DNA of 64,000 bases from CALESS01 sp041741455 (GCA_041741455.1 JBGSJZ010000018.1:62001-126000); one strand, 5' to 3'. Counted from the first letter of the stretch, positions 25,716-34,560 are shown. The notes: a model not told the origin generated them from the sequence alone. Numbers and translations: made by a program.

Positions 25716-27500
25716 TTAAATCTTGCGGGAAATTTCATCTTTGGCCCGGTCGATAAATTCTAGGATTGACATTGGCCCTGGATTCTCGCCGTTGCGCAAG
25801 CGCAGCGCCACCTGGCTGTTTTCGACTTCCCGGTCACCTACCACAAGCATATAGGGGATTTTCTGATTTTGAGCATCGCGAATCTTGGCGTTCATCCGAT
25901 CCGGCCGGTCATTGATGATCACCCGTAGCCCAGCCTGACGCAGTTGTGTAACCACCTGCTTTGCGTAATCCATGTGACGGTCCGCAATCGGTATCAAAAC
26001 AGACTGAATGGGTGAGAGCCAGACCGGAAAAGCCCCGGCGTAATGCTCAATCAGCACACCAAAGAAGCGCTCCAGGCTGCCTAATAATGCCCGGTGAACC
26101 ATGTAAGGCCGGTCTGGTTGCCCATCTTCACCGATGTAAGTTAAGTCAAAGCGATCCGGCAGATTGAAATCAAACTGAATGGTGGAAAGCTGCCATTCCC
26201 GACCGATAGCATCCTTAACTTTCAGGTCAATTTTCGGGCCATAGAAAGCACCACCTCCCTGATCCACCTGGTAGTCCACACCGGCGCGGTGGAGCGAATC
26301 TTCCAGGGCTACTTCGGCAGCCTGCCAACGTTCCGGATCGCCAACTGATTTTTCTGGACGGGTGCTGAGGTAAGCCTGAATCTCAGAGAAGCCAAAGCTG
26401 CGTAAAATGTGCAGGCTGAAGTCCAATACAAAATCGATCTCAGCGGGCATTTGATCAGGACGGCAGAAATGGTGGGCATCATCCTGAGTAAAACCGCGCA
26501 CCCGCATCAGACCATGCATCACACCACTCCGTTCATAACGGTAGACGGTGCCTTCCTCTGCATAACGGATTGGGAGATCTCGGTAGGAACGCAGGTTGCT
26601 TTTGTAAATATAGACATGAAACGGGCAATTCATCGGCTTCAGGAAGTATTGCTGCCCATCAATGTCAATTGGTGAGTACATGTTTTCTTTATAGAACCCG
26701 AGATGACCGCTGGTTTCCCACAATTGAGCCTTGCCGATATGTGGGGTGTAGACAAAGTCATAATCGTTGGCTTCGTGTTCCTCCCGCCAAAAATCTTCCA
26801 CAATCTTGCGGATCTTTGCGCCTTTCGGGTGCCAGAGGATGAGGCCGGCGCCAATCTCATCGACTACGCTGAACAGGTCCAGGTCGTGACCAATCTTGCG
26901 ATGGTCGCGTTTCTTGGCCTCCTCTATCCGCCACAAATAATCTTTTAGCTCTTCCGGTGTATTCCAGGCAGTCCCATAAATTCGCTGCAGCATGGGGCGT
27001 TTTTCGTCGCCGCGCCAGTAAGCGCCGGCTACCGACATCAACTTGATCGCATCCGGGTTTATTTGTGCAGTGCTTTCCACATGTGGGCCGCGGCAGAGAT
27101 CGGTGAATTCACCATGCACGTAAATGGAGATCTCAGGTTTCTCTTCGATAGGGTTGCCATCTTCATCCAACTCTCCTTGTTCCAAACCGGTGATCAGTTC
27201 CAGCTTGTAAGGTTGGTCATTGAATATGCTTTCCGCCTCATCCGCTTTGACCACTCTCCGCTCAAATTTGACTCGGGAGCGGATGATGGCTCGCATTCTT
27301 TGTTCAATGCCTTCCAAATCTTCCGGCGTCAAAGCACGGGGCAAGTCAAAATCATAATAAAATCCATCTTCAATCGCAGGGCCAATGGCGTATTTTCCAT
27401 CCGGAAATTTATCCAGAACTGCCTGGGCCAGAATGTGAGATGCCGAATGTCGGATTCGGAATAATTCGCTATTTTCATACTGCATTTTTTTGTCTGTCAT
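25716..27500 (-). CDS. thrS: Threonyl-tRNA synthetase lacking the TGS domain
   Basis: A 594-residue class II synthetase that charges tRNA-Thr. It starts directly with the editing domain (RIRHSASHILAQAVL, HxxxH) and lacks the N-terminal TGS domain of about 60 residues found in the E. coli enzyme. CRGPHV completes the editing site. Catalytic motifs follow: KPMNCPFHVYIYK with zinc ligand Cys, motif 2 YRYERSGVMHGLMRVRGFTQ, then DDAHHF. The C-terminal anticodon-binding domain is VWLSPIQSVLIPI onward. GGAGGAAAT gives the ribosome site. The upstream leader is a T-box, so expression rises when uncharged tRNA-Thr accumulates. Confidence 0.97.
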   Translation of the reverse strand: MTDKKMQYENSELFRIRHSASHILAQAVLDKFPDGKYAIGPAIEDGFYYDFDLPRALTPEDLEGIEQRMRAIIRSRVKFERRVVKADEAESIFNDQPYKLELITGLEQGELDEDGNPIEEKPEISIYVHGEFTDLCRGPHVESTAQINPDAIKLMSVAGAYWRGDEKRPMLQRIYGTAWNTPEELKDYLWRIEEAKKRDHRKIGHDLDLFSVVDEIGAGLILWHPKGAKIRKIVEDFWREEHEANDYDFVYTPHIGKAQLWETSGHLGFYKENMYSPIDIDGQQYFLKPMNCPFHVYIYKSNLRSYRDLPIRYAEEGTVYRYERSGVMHGLMRVRGFTQDDAHHFCRPDQMPAEIDFVLDFSLHILRSFGFSEIQAYLSTRPEKSVGDPERWQAAEVALEDSLHRAGVDYQVDQGGGAFYGPKIDLKVKDAIGREWQLSTIQFDFNLPDRFDLTYIGEDGQPDRPYMVHRALLGSLERFFGVLIEHYAGAFPVWLSPIQSVLIPIADRHMDYAKQVVTQLRQAGLRVIINDRPDRMNAKIRDAQNQKIPYMLVVGDREVENSQVALRLRNGENPGPMSILEFIDRAKDEISRKI

Positions 27501-27523
27501 ATTTCCTCCAAATAGTCACTTAA

Positions 27524-27790
27524 ATAAAAAAACTCTCACCCTGCTGGGGCGAGAGTTTGATTCACGCGGTTCCACCCAGATTGATCCTTAAACTTCGGAT
27601 TATCTCTGTTGACCGATAACGGGGTCAATCGCTCATCATACTTGGGTATGTACCCTTTCCGACTCGAGCTCGCAGGGGGTTTTCATCAAGGATTGCCTGA
27701 AGGATTTTTCAGCCAGAGAATCCCTCTTTCTGTTGGCAATTGCCATGACTACTCGTCCTGGTCAAGGCTTTGTCATTTTCTATGAAAATT
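27524..27790 (-). promoter_or_regulatory. T-box riboswitch controlling thrS
   Basis: The minus-strand leader has the T-box core TGGGTGGAACCGCG (27578-27565), which pairs with the tRNA acceptor end. An 11-base-stem terminator (27557-27531) with an eight-base run dominated by T follows. Near the 5' end, GGACGAGTAG is the usual opening of stem I. A candidate threonine specifier ACC is at 27680-27678, after GATGAAA; its placement in the specifier loop is a guess. A TATAAT at 27796-27791 would start this leader. This accounts for nearly all of the 412 bases between thrS and the peroxiredoxin gene. Confidence 0.93.
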
Positions 27791-27846
27791 ATACATCAAA
27801 ACAGAAGAAATTATCGTTTTTGCTTGGGGATTTTTCTCCTAATGAA

Positions 27847-27878
27847 ATGGAGGTTGCCGGTTATGAGGCAACCTCCAT
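27847..27878 (-). terminator. Probable terminator of the peroxiredoxin gene
   Basis: ATGGAGGTTGCC (27847-27858) pairs perfectly with GGCAACCTCCAT (27867-27878) around 8 bases. It lies 34 bases after the stop. The T-run after it on the minus strand is weak (TTTCATT). Confidence 0.6.
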
Positions 27879-27912
27879 GTGCTGTGTAATATAGTGGCTT
27901 TATGCTTCGGCT

Positions 27913-28620
27913 TTAGAAAGCCTGTTCAGGTTTCCAAACCTTCCAAACTTTGCCAGCTAATTCCGGACCAGGCTTCAGCGTGGCTTTGCCCGGCTGCCAT
28001 CCAGCAGGTGTTACCTCACCAGTCGCCCGAACATGCTGGAACGCCTTAACCTGGCGGATCAATTCAGCCACATTTCGACCGACTTCCGGTGTCATAACTT
28101 CCATAGAGCGGATATTAAAATCGGGATCGATCAAGAATCGTCCCCGGATATCAACACCGGCTTCTTCATCGTAAACGCCATAAATGCTACCAACCCGACC
28201 CCCAGCATCCGAGAGCAATGGGAAAGGAACGCCGCCTTCGACCATCTTTGATAATTCTTCTTCCTGCCAGATCTTGTGGGAGAAGCGGCTGTCAGTACTG
28301 ATGGCAAAAACTTCAACTCCCAATTCCTGAAGCTCGCTGTATTTAACGGCAACTGCCGTTAATTCGGTCGGTCAGACAAAGGTAAAGTCACCAGGGTAGA
28401 AGCAGATCACAATCCACTTCCCTTTATAGTCTCCCAACCTGATATTCTTGAACCCTCCATTGAAAAAAGCGCTTAGTTCAAAGTCTGGAGCAGGTTTTCC
28501 AACACGTGCTTGAATCATTGAAACCTCCTTTGCAACTACAGGACTGGCATCTGATGTTTCTGGAGATGATTGAATTGGCCCTTGAGTGGGTTTTACACAA
28601 CCTTCTGGTTTTTCTGACAT
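27913..28620 (-). CDS. Selenocysteine-containing peroxiredoxin (AhpC/Prx1 type)
   Basis: One frame runs from ATG 28620 to the stop at 27913, broken only by TGA at 28374-28372. That TGA falls exactly where the peroxidatic residue belongs: FYPGDFTFV-TGA-PTEL, against the family FTFVCPTE. A hairpin starting 10 bases after it fits a bacterial SECIS. I therefore read a 235-residue selenoprotein with Sec83 that reduces peroxides. The usual resolving Cys motif GEVCPAGW is here GEVTPAGW, so that Cys is lost; Cys8 and Cys73 remain. Two starts have strong ribosome sites: 28620 (AAGGAGG) and 28518 (AAAGGAGG), the second giving the standard Prx N-terminus. The alternative is a pseudogene, which I think unlikely because the sequence after TGA is fully conserved. 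Confidence 0.9.
28343..28374 (-). promoter_or_regulatory. Sec codon (TGA) and candidate bacterial SECIS hairpin
   Basis: After TGA (28374-28372) come nine bases, then TTAACGGC (28362-28355), loop AGTT, and the perfectly complementary GCCGTTAA (28350-28343). The distance from TGA to the loop (17 bases) and a G early in the loop fit bacterial SECIS elements, which recruit SelB with Sec-tRNA. Confidence 0.8.
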
Positions 28621-28765
28621 GGAACCTCCTTATGATGTCTTAGAAAACAGCAAGTGAAGTCTTAGCATACTCGGACCTCAATAATTAGTATACTTTATTT
28701 TTCTTCACCTCCTCACACGTTTTTGTCATAGGTACAGCGGAAATCTCAGAGCTCGTTCGATCAAC

Positions 28766-29494
28766 TCAAGCTCTATTTGACATAGTAACCCGCTGCACTC
28801 CTTTTACCTGTGGAAATGTTGCGCCTTGTTGAATGGTGGTTATAGCAGCATCTTGATCGATTACACGAGAGCCTGAAAGAAACGATATCCCATAATCAAA
28901 GAGTAACGCTGAGAGCGGTGTGGAAGCACCTAATACAATTACCTGGGCTTCAGGGCGACATAAAGCTAACAACCCATCCATGGTGTGATTAATCAAAGCC
29001 GTTCCGGTAATCGCAACGACATCTGCTTGTGGAATGAATTCTTGAGCAGCTTCTTCAGGAAAATCATCCCCAAAGGGACGTTTTTCTATCACCCAGCAAT
29101 TTCTTGTGAGAAGTTTCATCCGATCCACAAACGGGAAATGCCCAATAATGGCCAGATTTTTATCCTTACATCCATATGCAATTACTTCAGCCGCATTCAA
29201 TTCCACCAAACGGTTAACATCAACATCGATAAGAGAGTTTAAAGCTGCCATTCCGATACTGGCTTCTAATAAGTTATCTGAGAGAACCCAACCGGCAAGC
29301 TCTTGAGCGGTTTTTTGGTGGAGAAATCCTACATCTCTGATTTGTGAATGCCCATGTGGACCTTCCGCAACCAGGGATGAGCTTAGGCCACAGTGTTTAC
29401 TGCTCACCAGCGTCCAATGCAAGCCAATAATAACCTTGCGAACAGGAACAGGATCAATAGGAAGAGTTTCTAACAGTTTTTGCAATATATTCAT
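28766..29494 (-). CDS. DUF364-domain protein (Rossmann-like, possible metal chelation)
   Basis: A 242-residue protein of the DUF4213/DUF364 family. An N-terminal small domain (1-80, GLHWTLVSSKHCGLSSSL) precedes a Rossmann-like domain with NLAIIGHFPFVDRMK near 113, ADVVAITGTALINHTMDGLL near 154 and VIVLGASTPLSALLF near 186. Structures of this family suggested heavy-metal or pterin-like ligand binding, but no reaction is proven. It sits between a ZIP metal transporter and the Sec-peroxiredoxin on the same strand, which fits a link to metal handling. Confidence 0.8.
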   Translation of the reverse strand: MNILQKLLETLPIDPVPVRKVIIGLHWTLVSSKHCGLSSSLVAEGPHGHSQIRDVGFLHQKTAQELAGWVLSDNLLEASIGMAALNSLIDVDVNRLVELNAAEVIAYGCKDKNLAIIGHFPFVDRMKLLTRNCWVIEKRPFGDDFPEEAAQEFIPQADVVAITGTALINHTMDGLLALCRPEAQVIVLGASTPLSALLFDYGISFLSGSRVIDQDAAITTIQQGATFPQVKGVQRVTMSNRA

Positions 29495-29521
29495 ATCACC
29501 ACCTGAAACTTATCGGGAAGA

Positions 29522-30367
29522 TCAAACTCCAAATATTCCGGATAGGATAAACACAAAAAGCGAACCTAATATAATTCCAATGGCTGTGTAGTGCTCATGC
29601 CCATATTCACGCGCGGTTGGGATCAGTTCATCCAGGGTGATGAAGACCATTACGCCTCCTGCAAACGCCAGAGCACCCGGAACCAGATTTTGAAAAGAAA
29701 CCAAGAACAGGCTTGCCAGCAAAGCCCCTATGGGTTCAGCCAGGCCTGATAAAAACGCGACTTTGAAAGCATCCCAGCGACATACTCCGCCTTTGCACAA
29801 TGGTAAAGCAGTTGCAATTCCTTCAGGGATATTGTGTAACAAAATTGCCACAGCAATAAACAATCCAAACTTGGGATTGACCAGATAACCGGCTCCAACC
29901 GCAATTCCTTCCGGCAAATTATGCAGGGTAATCCCAACTGCCAATAAAAGGCCGGTGTTTACCAGTTTTTGATCCACAATTTGGTTTCGCTGACGGAACC
30001 GTCCAAAGCGATGTTTCCAATGGCGGGTTCTATCCAGGGTTGTTGCTGTTTGTGGTTCGTGGATTCCTCTAATTTCTTTCTCACCAAAGCGGATGTGCGG
30101 GGCAAAGTGATCGAGCAAGAACATGAAGATTGCCCCGATGCCAAAGCCAATGGTCGCTGTCAACCACCCAGCTTGTTCCCAGGCCTCATTTACTAATTCC
30201 AAGAAGGAAAGACAGATCATAACCCCGGCCGTGATGCCCATCAGCAAGCCATATGATCGCCTGCCCGGTTTTCGGAGTATCGCAATTAACCCGCCCAGGC
30301 CTGTACCCAGGCTGGCCATCAGGCTGAGTAATAAAATATTCAACAAGGGAGTCAACGCTGGAAACAT
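29522..30367 (-). CDS. ZIP family metal transporter (GufA-like)
   Basis: A 281-residue membrane protein with eight likely helices. Two histidine-bearing helices carry the ZIP metal path, HNLPEGIAVGAG near residue 175 and HNIPEGIATALPL near 205. A charged loop around 95-130 separates helices 3 and 4. It would move zinc or iron into the cytoplasm. The ATG at 30367 is preferred to a TTG at 30379 because GAGAG is 5 bases upstream. It follows the radical SAM gene and precedes the DUF364 gene. Confidence 0.9.
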   Translation of the reverse strand: MFPALTPLLNILLLSLMASLGTGLGGLIAILRKPGRRSYGLLMGITAGVMICLSFLELVNEAWEQAGWLTATIGFGIGAIFMFLLDHFAPHIRFGEKEIRGIHEPQTATTLDRTRHWKHRFGRFRQRNQIVDQKLVNTGLLLAVGITLHNLPEGIAVGAGYLVNPKFGLFIAVAILLHNIPEGIATALPLCKGGVCRWDAFKVAFLSGLAEPIGALLASLFLVSFQNLVPGALAFAGGVMVFITLDELIPTAREYGHEHYTAIGIILGSLFVFILSGIFGV

Positions 30368-30490
30368 TGTAACTCTCAATCTATAAGATGATTTTTGTGT
30401 AGTTCGAATAATTTTATAGCAAATCTTTGGTATTGCCAGGCGAATCCCTGCTGTCTTTCTCCAATTAAAGGGAAAATGTGATCCTTGTGC

Positions 30491-31429
30491 CTACTCCGGA
30501 TACTTCCGCAGGAAGAACTTATCTTCCCGGTATTCTATGCAAGTTATTTGTTTGGCTGAAATTAAATTTTCAACAACTTCCCAGCCAGCCCCCGCCTGGC
30601 TTAATAATTTCCTCAACGCTGGTTCGCGAATTGGATGAACTGCAGCAATGCTCAATATATCCTCAATAACGTTCCCGGTAGAGGTGAAATCAGTACTTTC
30701 TGTTTCAAATAAAATATCAAGATAGGGAACTGCTTTACTCATTTTTCTCAAAATCTGCTGTAGAATTTCGGGTTGAGGTGGTTTCACCCAGATTTCTGCT
30801 GGCGGTCGGGTGGGGATGGATAGGTAAGATTTTAAAGGATCCAACTCCAGTAGAAATGAGGATAACTTACAAATCTCCCCCTCGTTATCGTTGTGCCCGG
30901 AAATGAGCATTGTTTCAGTAACGAGTTCTCCTGTATATTCCTGACGAAATATGAGCATACCCGACAGGATGTTTTGAAGATATAAGCGCCGTTGGGGACG
31001 ATTAATTTTTTTCCAGGTTTCTTCGACAACGGAATCCACTTTTAGAGATACCCAATCTGCTTTGCTCAAGGCATTTCGAACATCTGGACGGTCAATCAAT
31101 GAGCTGTTGGATATCACTGCAATCGGATAGCCAAATATTCGTAGAGCATCTATTTCCAAGCCCAGGTTCCGATCAAGCGTCGGTTCGCCATCAGGGACAA
31201 AGGTCAGATAATCGATCATCTGTCCCTGCTCGTGAGCATCATGGATTTTCTGACCTACTTCCTGAGTGATTTGCTCAACCGAGTAAAAATTACCAGATGT
31301 TATTTGCAGATGATCCGTTTTCCCAACCTGGCAATACACACAGGCATAGGTGCAATGCTTGGGTGGAATATGATTGATCCCCAGACTGTTCCCCAGCCGC
31401 CTGGAGGGAACCGGGCCAAACGCAATCAT
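30491..31429 (-). CDS. Radical SAM protein
   Basis: A 312-residue radical SAM enzyme with the cluster motif CTYACVYC near residue 26, preceded by GPVPSRRLGNSLGIN, an opening typical of a radical SAM group found beside MinD-type Fe-S ATPases. FVPDGEPTLDRN near 77 is the GEP motif and SNSSLIDR near 107 fits strand 4. The C-terminal 80 residues form a winged-helix-like extension. The reaction is unknown. It lies 16 bases after the CGGC gene and so belongs to the orange-protein-like cluster. Confidence 0.88.
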   Translation of the reverse strand: MIAFGPVPSRRLGNSLGINHIPPKHCTYACVYCQVGKTDHLQITSGNFYSVEQITQEVGQKIHDAHEQGQMIDYLTFVPDGEPTLDRNLGLEIDALRIFGYPIAVISNSSLIDRPDVRNALSKADWVSLKVDSVVEETWKKINRPQRRLYLQNILSGMLIFRQEYTGELVTETMLISGHNDNEGEICKLSSFLLELDPLKSYLSIPTRPPAEIWVKPPQPEILQQILRKMSKAVPYLDILFETESTDFTSTGNVIEDILSIAAVHPIREPALRKLLSQAGAGWEVVENLISAKQITCIEYREDKFFLRKYPE

Positions 31430-31445
31430 TTTTTATTATCTCCAA

Positions 31446-31892
31446 TCAGTTATAGGCGATGCGGGTGATCTCATCTGCCATGGTTGAGGCCAGCAAGGAT
31501 TCCCAAATTGGATCCTGCCAGGTTTGGAGTTTGGTGTGCATGTCCAGGTATTTTTGAGGAATCGGGTGGGTTCCCAATATAACCTGAACGTTGTAGCGGC
31601 TTTCCAGGAAGCTCTTAAAGGTGGCAATATAGGGGCAGGGAGGGTAGCCAACCAACAACCCGGTTGCCAGGTGGATCACCTGGGCACCGTTCTTGACCAT
31701 TTCCTCACCGGCATATTCGACATTCCCACCGGGACAGCCATTACAGGTTGTGTAGCCAACCATGTCGACTTCCTGGTTGGCATAGATGCTGAATGCTCCT
31801 TCCCGATTCCGCAGCGCTCGAAGGCATTTCCCGCCAGCGCAAGTTCGGTAACGATCACAGATGATGATCCCGATCTTTGTTTTTGTGTCCAT
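31446..31892 (-). CDS. CGGC-domain protein (putative metal-binding)
   Basis: A 148-residue cysteine-rich protein of the CGGC family. Cysteines occur in IIICDRYRTCAGGKCLRAL (residues 9-27), YTTCNGCPGGNVEYA near 47-60 and YPPCPYIATF near 83. The pattern suggests binding of iron or an Fe-S cluster, but the function is not established. It is transcribed with the DUF59, MinD-like and radical SAM genes. Confidence 0.85.
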   Translation of the reverse strand: MDTKTKIGIIICDRYRTCAGGKCLRALRNREGAFSIYANQEVDMVGYTTCNGCPGGNVEYAGEEMVKNGAQVIHLATGLLVGYPPCPYIATFKSFLESRYNVQVILGTHPIPQKYLDMHTKLQTWQDPIWESLLASTMADEITRIAYN

Positions 31893-31989
31893 GTCGCTCT
31901 CCTTTCTGGATTCTGTAGCAAATAAGGGCTGCAGGATTAAAAGCCCGCATTGATTTTACATTGCAAACCAGTGCAACTACTTCTTGACT

Positions 31990-32292
31990 TTATTCTTCCA
32001 AGATCGATTTTAGAATCTCATTCAATTCCTCCGCCTGTATATACTCCACCACGTTTACCTTATGTTTTTTGATCCCTGCAACTTCACTGATCGCCTTGAT
32101 GATGCCTAGAACCAGAGGAACAGCAATTGGGCAGAGGGGGGAGGATGGGCGAAAGGTGTAGGAAATGTTTCCGTCTGGATCAATTTTGATGTCCTGCACT
32201 AGACGCATCCGAATAACATCAGCGCCGGTTTCCGGATCGATCACTTTCATTAAGTGTTCCACCACTTGTTTCTGCAACTCTTTGACGTCCAT
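31990..32292 (-). CDS. DUF59/MIP18-family Fe-S assembly protein
   Basis: A 100-residue protein with the MIP18 fold seen in SufT, PaaD and the N-terminus of Mrp: VIDPETGADVIRMRLVQDI near residue 16, a typical middle strand and SSPLCPIAVPLVLGI around 49-63 with the conserved cysteine. These proteins help deliver Fe-S clusters. Its ATG shares one base with the stop of the upstream MinD-like gene (TAATG), so translation is coupled and the two products likely act together. Confidence 0.87.
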   Translation of the reverse strand: MDVKELQKQVVEHLMKVIDPETGADVIRMRLVQDIKIDPDGNISYTFRPSSPLCPIAVPLVLGIIKAISEVAGIKKHKVNVVEYIQAEELNEILKSILEE

Positions 32293-33209
32293 TATGCTTC
32301 CGCTTTCCGGTTGAATAATAACTTCAACACTTGTGCCCAGATTAACTTGATGGAGCGAGCGGCCGGTGAATTGGGAAAAGATTGCGTGATCGGGGCACCC
32401 AGAAGGATTGCATCGTGCACATGGTGGTCAAAAGGTATCTCCCCAACAATCTCAATTCCTTCCAGGGCGGCAAATTCACGAATTTGGTTGGTACCTTGTG
32501 GGTAAACATCCGCTTTATTGATGCAAATCACGGTAGGAATATGGAAGTGTTGAAGGGTCTCCAGGACCCTTTTCAAATCATGTAAACCGGCTAAACCTGG
32601 TTCTGTGACGATGAGCCCAAGATCGGCACCGGCGCAGGCAGAGATGACCGGACAACCGATGCCGGGTGGTCCATCGATGATGACGAGCGATTCGTTTCTT
32701 TCCTCCGCCCAAAGGCGCGCCTGTTGTTTCACCATGGTCACCAATTTCCCTGAGTTTTCCTTGCCAGGAAATAGCTCAGCGTGAAAGAGCGCACCAAACG
32801 GAGTGTTGGAAAGCATCCAGTAACCTTCCTGTTGAGGGATCATGCGGATTGCTTTTTGCGGACAGGCATAAACACAGGCTGCGCAGCCATCACAGGCGAT
32901 TGGATCGATTGTGCAGGCGCCAAGATAAACCGGATCGGCATGGATAGCATCATAACGGCATACCGTCGCACAAGTTCCGCAGCCTGAGCATTGAGATGGG
33001 TCGATCTCTGCCAGGGATCCACCCCAGAAATCGTTCGAAGATGTAATATTCGGTTGAATCACCAACCCGAGATTGGCGGCATCGACATCTGCATCCACAA
33101 ACACCGCATTCATGGCATATTCTGGTGTGCTGCCCAAATAGGCAAATGCAGCGCTTAGATTGGTCTTTCCTGTTCCACCTTTTCCGCTAAGTATGACAAG
33201 CTGTTTCAT
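32292..33209 (-). CDS. MinD/Mrp-type ATPase with inserted 2[4Fe-4S] ferredoxin domain
   Basis: A 305-residue P-loop ATPase with the deviant Walker A LSGKGGTGKTNLSAAF at residue 6. A ferredoxin insert at about 65-115 has two CxxCxxCxxxC sets (CSGCGTCATVC, CDGCAACVYAC). The switch block is VIIDGPPGIGCPVISAC near 172. Paired ATPases of this type occur in orange-protein (orp) operons and nitrogenase-associated clusters. A role in Fe-S or Mo-cluster insertion into the NifX-like partner is likely but inferred. Confidence 0.9.
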   Translation of the reverse strand: MKQLVILSGKGGTGKTNLSAAFAYLGSTPEYAMNAVFVDADVDAANLGLVIQPNITSSNDFWGGSLAEIDPSQCSGCGTCATVCRYDAIHADPVYLGACTIDPIACDGCAACVYACPQKAIRMIPQQEGYWMLSNTPFGALFHAELFPGKENSGKLVTMVKQQARLWAEERNESLVIIDGPPGIGCPVISACAGADLGLIVTEPGLAGLHDLKRVLETLQHFHIPTVICINKADVYPQGTNQIREFAALEGIEIVGEIPFDHHVHDAILLGAPITQSFPNSPAARSIKLIWAQVLKLLFNRKAEA

Positions 33210-33306
33210 CCGGTAACTACCTCAACAATTTCTTCTTTCAATGATCCATCTTAAATTCCATATGCCGCCTTGTTTGCGCGAAGTATCGCCCAAATCTCGA
33301 TGATTC

Positions 33307-34179
33307 TCAACGGCTGGTGCTTTCTGATATCAATAATTTAATTTTCTCAAATAACTGCTGGAAGGAATGCCGATATATGGGGTAAATTTGCTCAAGCGTT
33401 CGGCCTGCTGCAATACCTTCAGCAATGGCGCGATCATACGGAATTCGCATCCAAACAGGCAGGTTGTTCTGAGTGCACAACTCATTCAACGGATTGTATG
33501 GCTCGGTCTCACGATTGATGACAACCCCAGCGGGTAATCCCATTTCGTGCACAATGCCGATCATTTGTTTCAGGTCATGCACACCAAATGGTGTAGGCTC
33601 TGTGACAAGCAATACAATAACTGCCCCACGCAGCGTCTCTACGACGGAACAAGATGCACCGGGTGGGGCGTCACGGATGACAATGGAGTCAGATGAGAGA
33701 GGTAGATGTTGCTTTAGCTGGCGGATGATCGGGGTCGCCATTGGCTCACTGATGCGTAAAACGCCTTGTAAGAAATGGATGCCTTCGCCTGTCATTCCAG
33801 ATTCAAGCAAGCCTATTGAGTTGGCAACCTCAACGATGGCCCCTTCCGGGCAGTTCCAGGTGCAGCTTCCGCAACCATGGCAGAGCTGAGGGAAGACCAG
33901 AATTTTTCTGCCAATTTTGGCCAGCGCGTGGAATTGGCAGACCTCAACGCATTTTCCACAAGCAGTACACAATTCCTGCTGGATTTGGGGTATTTGGATT
34001 ACCGCCTGGGATTGTTGGTCGATTCTTGGGTTTAAAAACAAGTGTCCGTTTGGGGCCTCAACATCACAATCCACATACCAGGTTTCATGAAGGTTTGCCA
34101 GGCTGCGCGCTAGACTGGTGGCAACGGTTGTCTTTCCCGTTCCTCCTTTGCCGCTGGCAACTGCAATTTGCATGGTCAT
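33307..34179 (-). CDS. MinD/Mrp-type ATPase with inserted 2[4Fe-4S] ferredoxin domain (second copy)
   Basis: A 290-residue paralogue of the next gene, with Walker A ASGKGGTGKTTVATSL at residue 8, ferredoxin motifs CTACGKCVEVCQ and CHGCGSCTWNC at about 70-110, and IVIRDAPPGASCSVVE near 165. The two copies have clearly diverged, so they probably form a heterodimer, as in orp clusters. It starts 12 bases after the small NifX-like gene. Confidence 0.9.
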   Translation of the reverse strand: MTMQIAVASGKGGTGKTTVATSLARSLANLHETWYVDCDVEAPNGHLFLNPRIDQQSQAVIQIPQIQQELCTACGKCVEVCQFHALAKIGRKILVFPQLCHGCGSCTWNCPEGAIVEVANSIGLLESGMTGEGIHFLQGVLRISEPMATPIIRQLKQHLPLSSDSIVIRDAPPGASCSVVETLRGAVIVLLVTEPTPFGVHDLKQMIGIVHEMGLPAGVVINRETEPYNPLNELCTQNNLPVWMRIPYDRAIAEGIAAGRTLEQIYPIYRHSFQQLFEKIKLLISESTSR

Positions 34180-34191
34180 CTCCTGTCAGTA

Positions 34192-34533
34192 TTATTTGTT
34201 AAACACCGGTAATTTCCCCTGGGTAAACTGGACAAGCGCTTGTTCACAGGTGGTTACTTCACCCGTGAACTGAACCATTGGAATGTTGGCAGCTTGCAAG
34301 GCGTTGAAAGCATTTGGGCCAAAATCACCACTGACTACTGCATCGGCTTTCTGGTCAATCACAAACTGGGCAGCAGCAACCCCAGCACCCCCAGATTGTT
34401 TTTGCCCAGGGTTGGGAAATGCCTGCCACTGGCCACTGGTTGTCTCAACTTTAATTAACCATGCCGATCTTCCAAACCTACTGTCAATCGGGCCTTCGAT
34501 CTGTGGTTGCTGTGCAGAGATAAATACAATCAT
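34192..34533 (-). CDS. NifX/NafY-like Mo-Fe-cluster binding protein (orange-protein family)
   Basis: A 113-residue protein of the dinitrogenase iron-molybdenum cofactor domain family. Expected blocks are IDSRFGRSAWLIKV near residue 16, GGAGVAAAQFVIDQKADAVVSGDFGPNAF around 48-76 and a C-terminal GKLPVF. In Desulfovibrio the related orange protein carries a Mo-Cu sulfide cluster. AAAGGAAA lies before the ATG. It lies between the HTH-cupin-NifX gene and the paired ATPases, as expected for an orp-like unit. No nitrogenase genes are present here. Confidence 0.88.
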   Translation of the reverse strand: MIVFISAQQPQIEGPIDSRFGRSAWLIKVETTSGQWQAFPNPGQKQSGGAGVAAAQFVIDQKADAVVSGDFGPNAFNALQAANIPMVQFTGEVTTCEQALVQFTQGKLPVFNK

Positions 34534-34560
34534 CAGGTTTCCTTTGAGTTTTTTATAGGA

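Noticed and set aside
28372..28620. Frameshifted or nonsense-broken peroxiredoxin pseudogene
   Set aside because: The frame does not shift, the only interruption is TGA exactly at the peroxidatic position, the downstream part is well conserved, and a SECIS-like hairpin follows. Selenocysteine explains this better.
31990..34533. Nitrogenase accessory locus
   Set aside because: NifX-like and MinD-like proteins alone do not show nitrogen fixation; no nifHDK, nifB or nifE is in the window, and the set fits orange-protein-like clusters.
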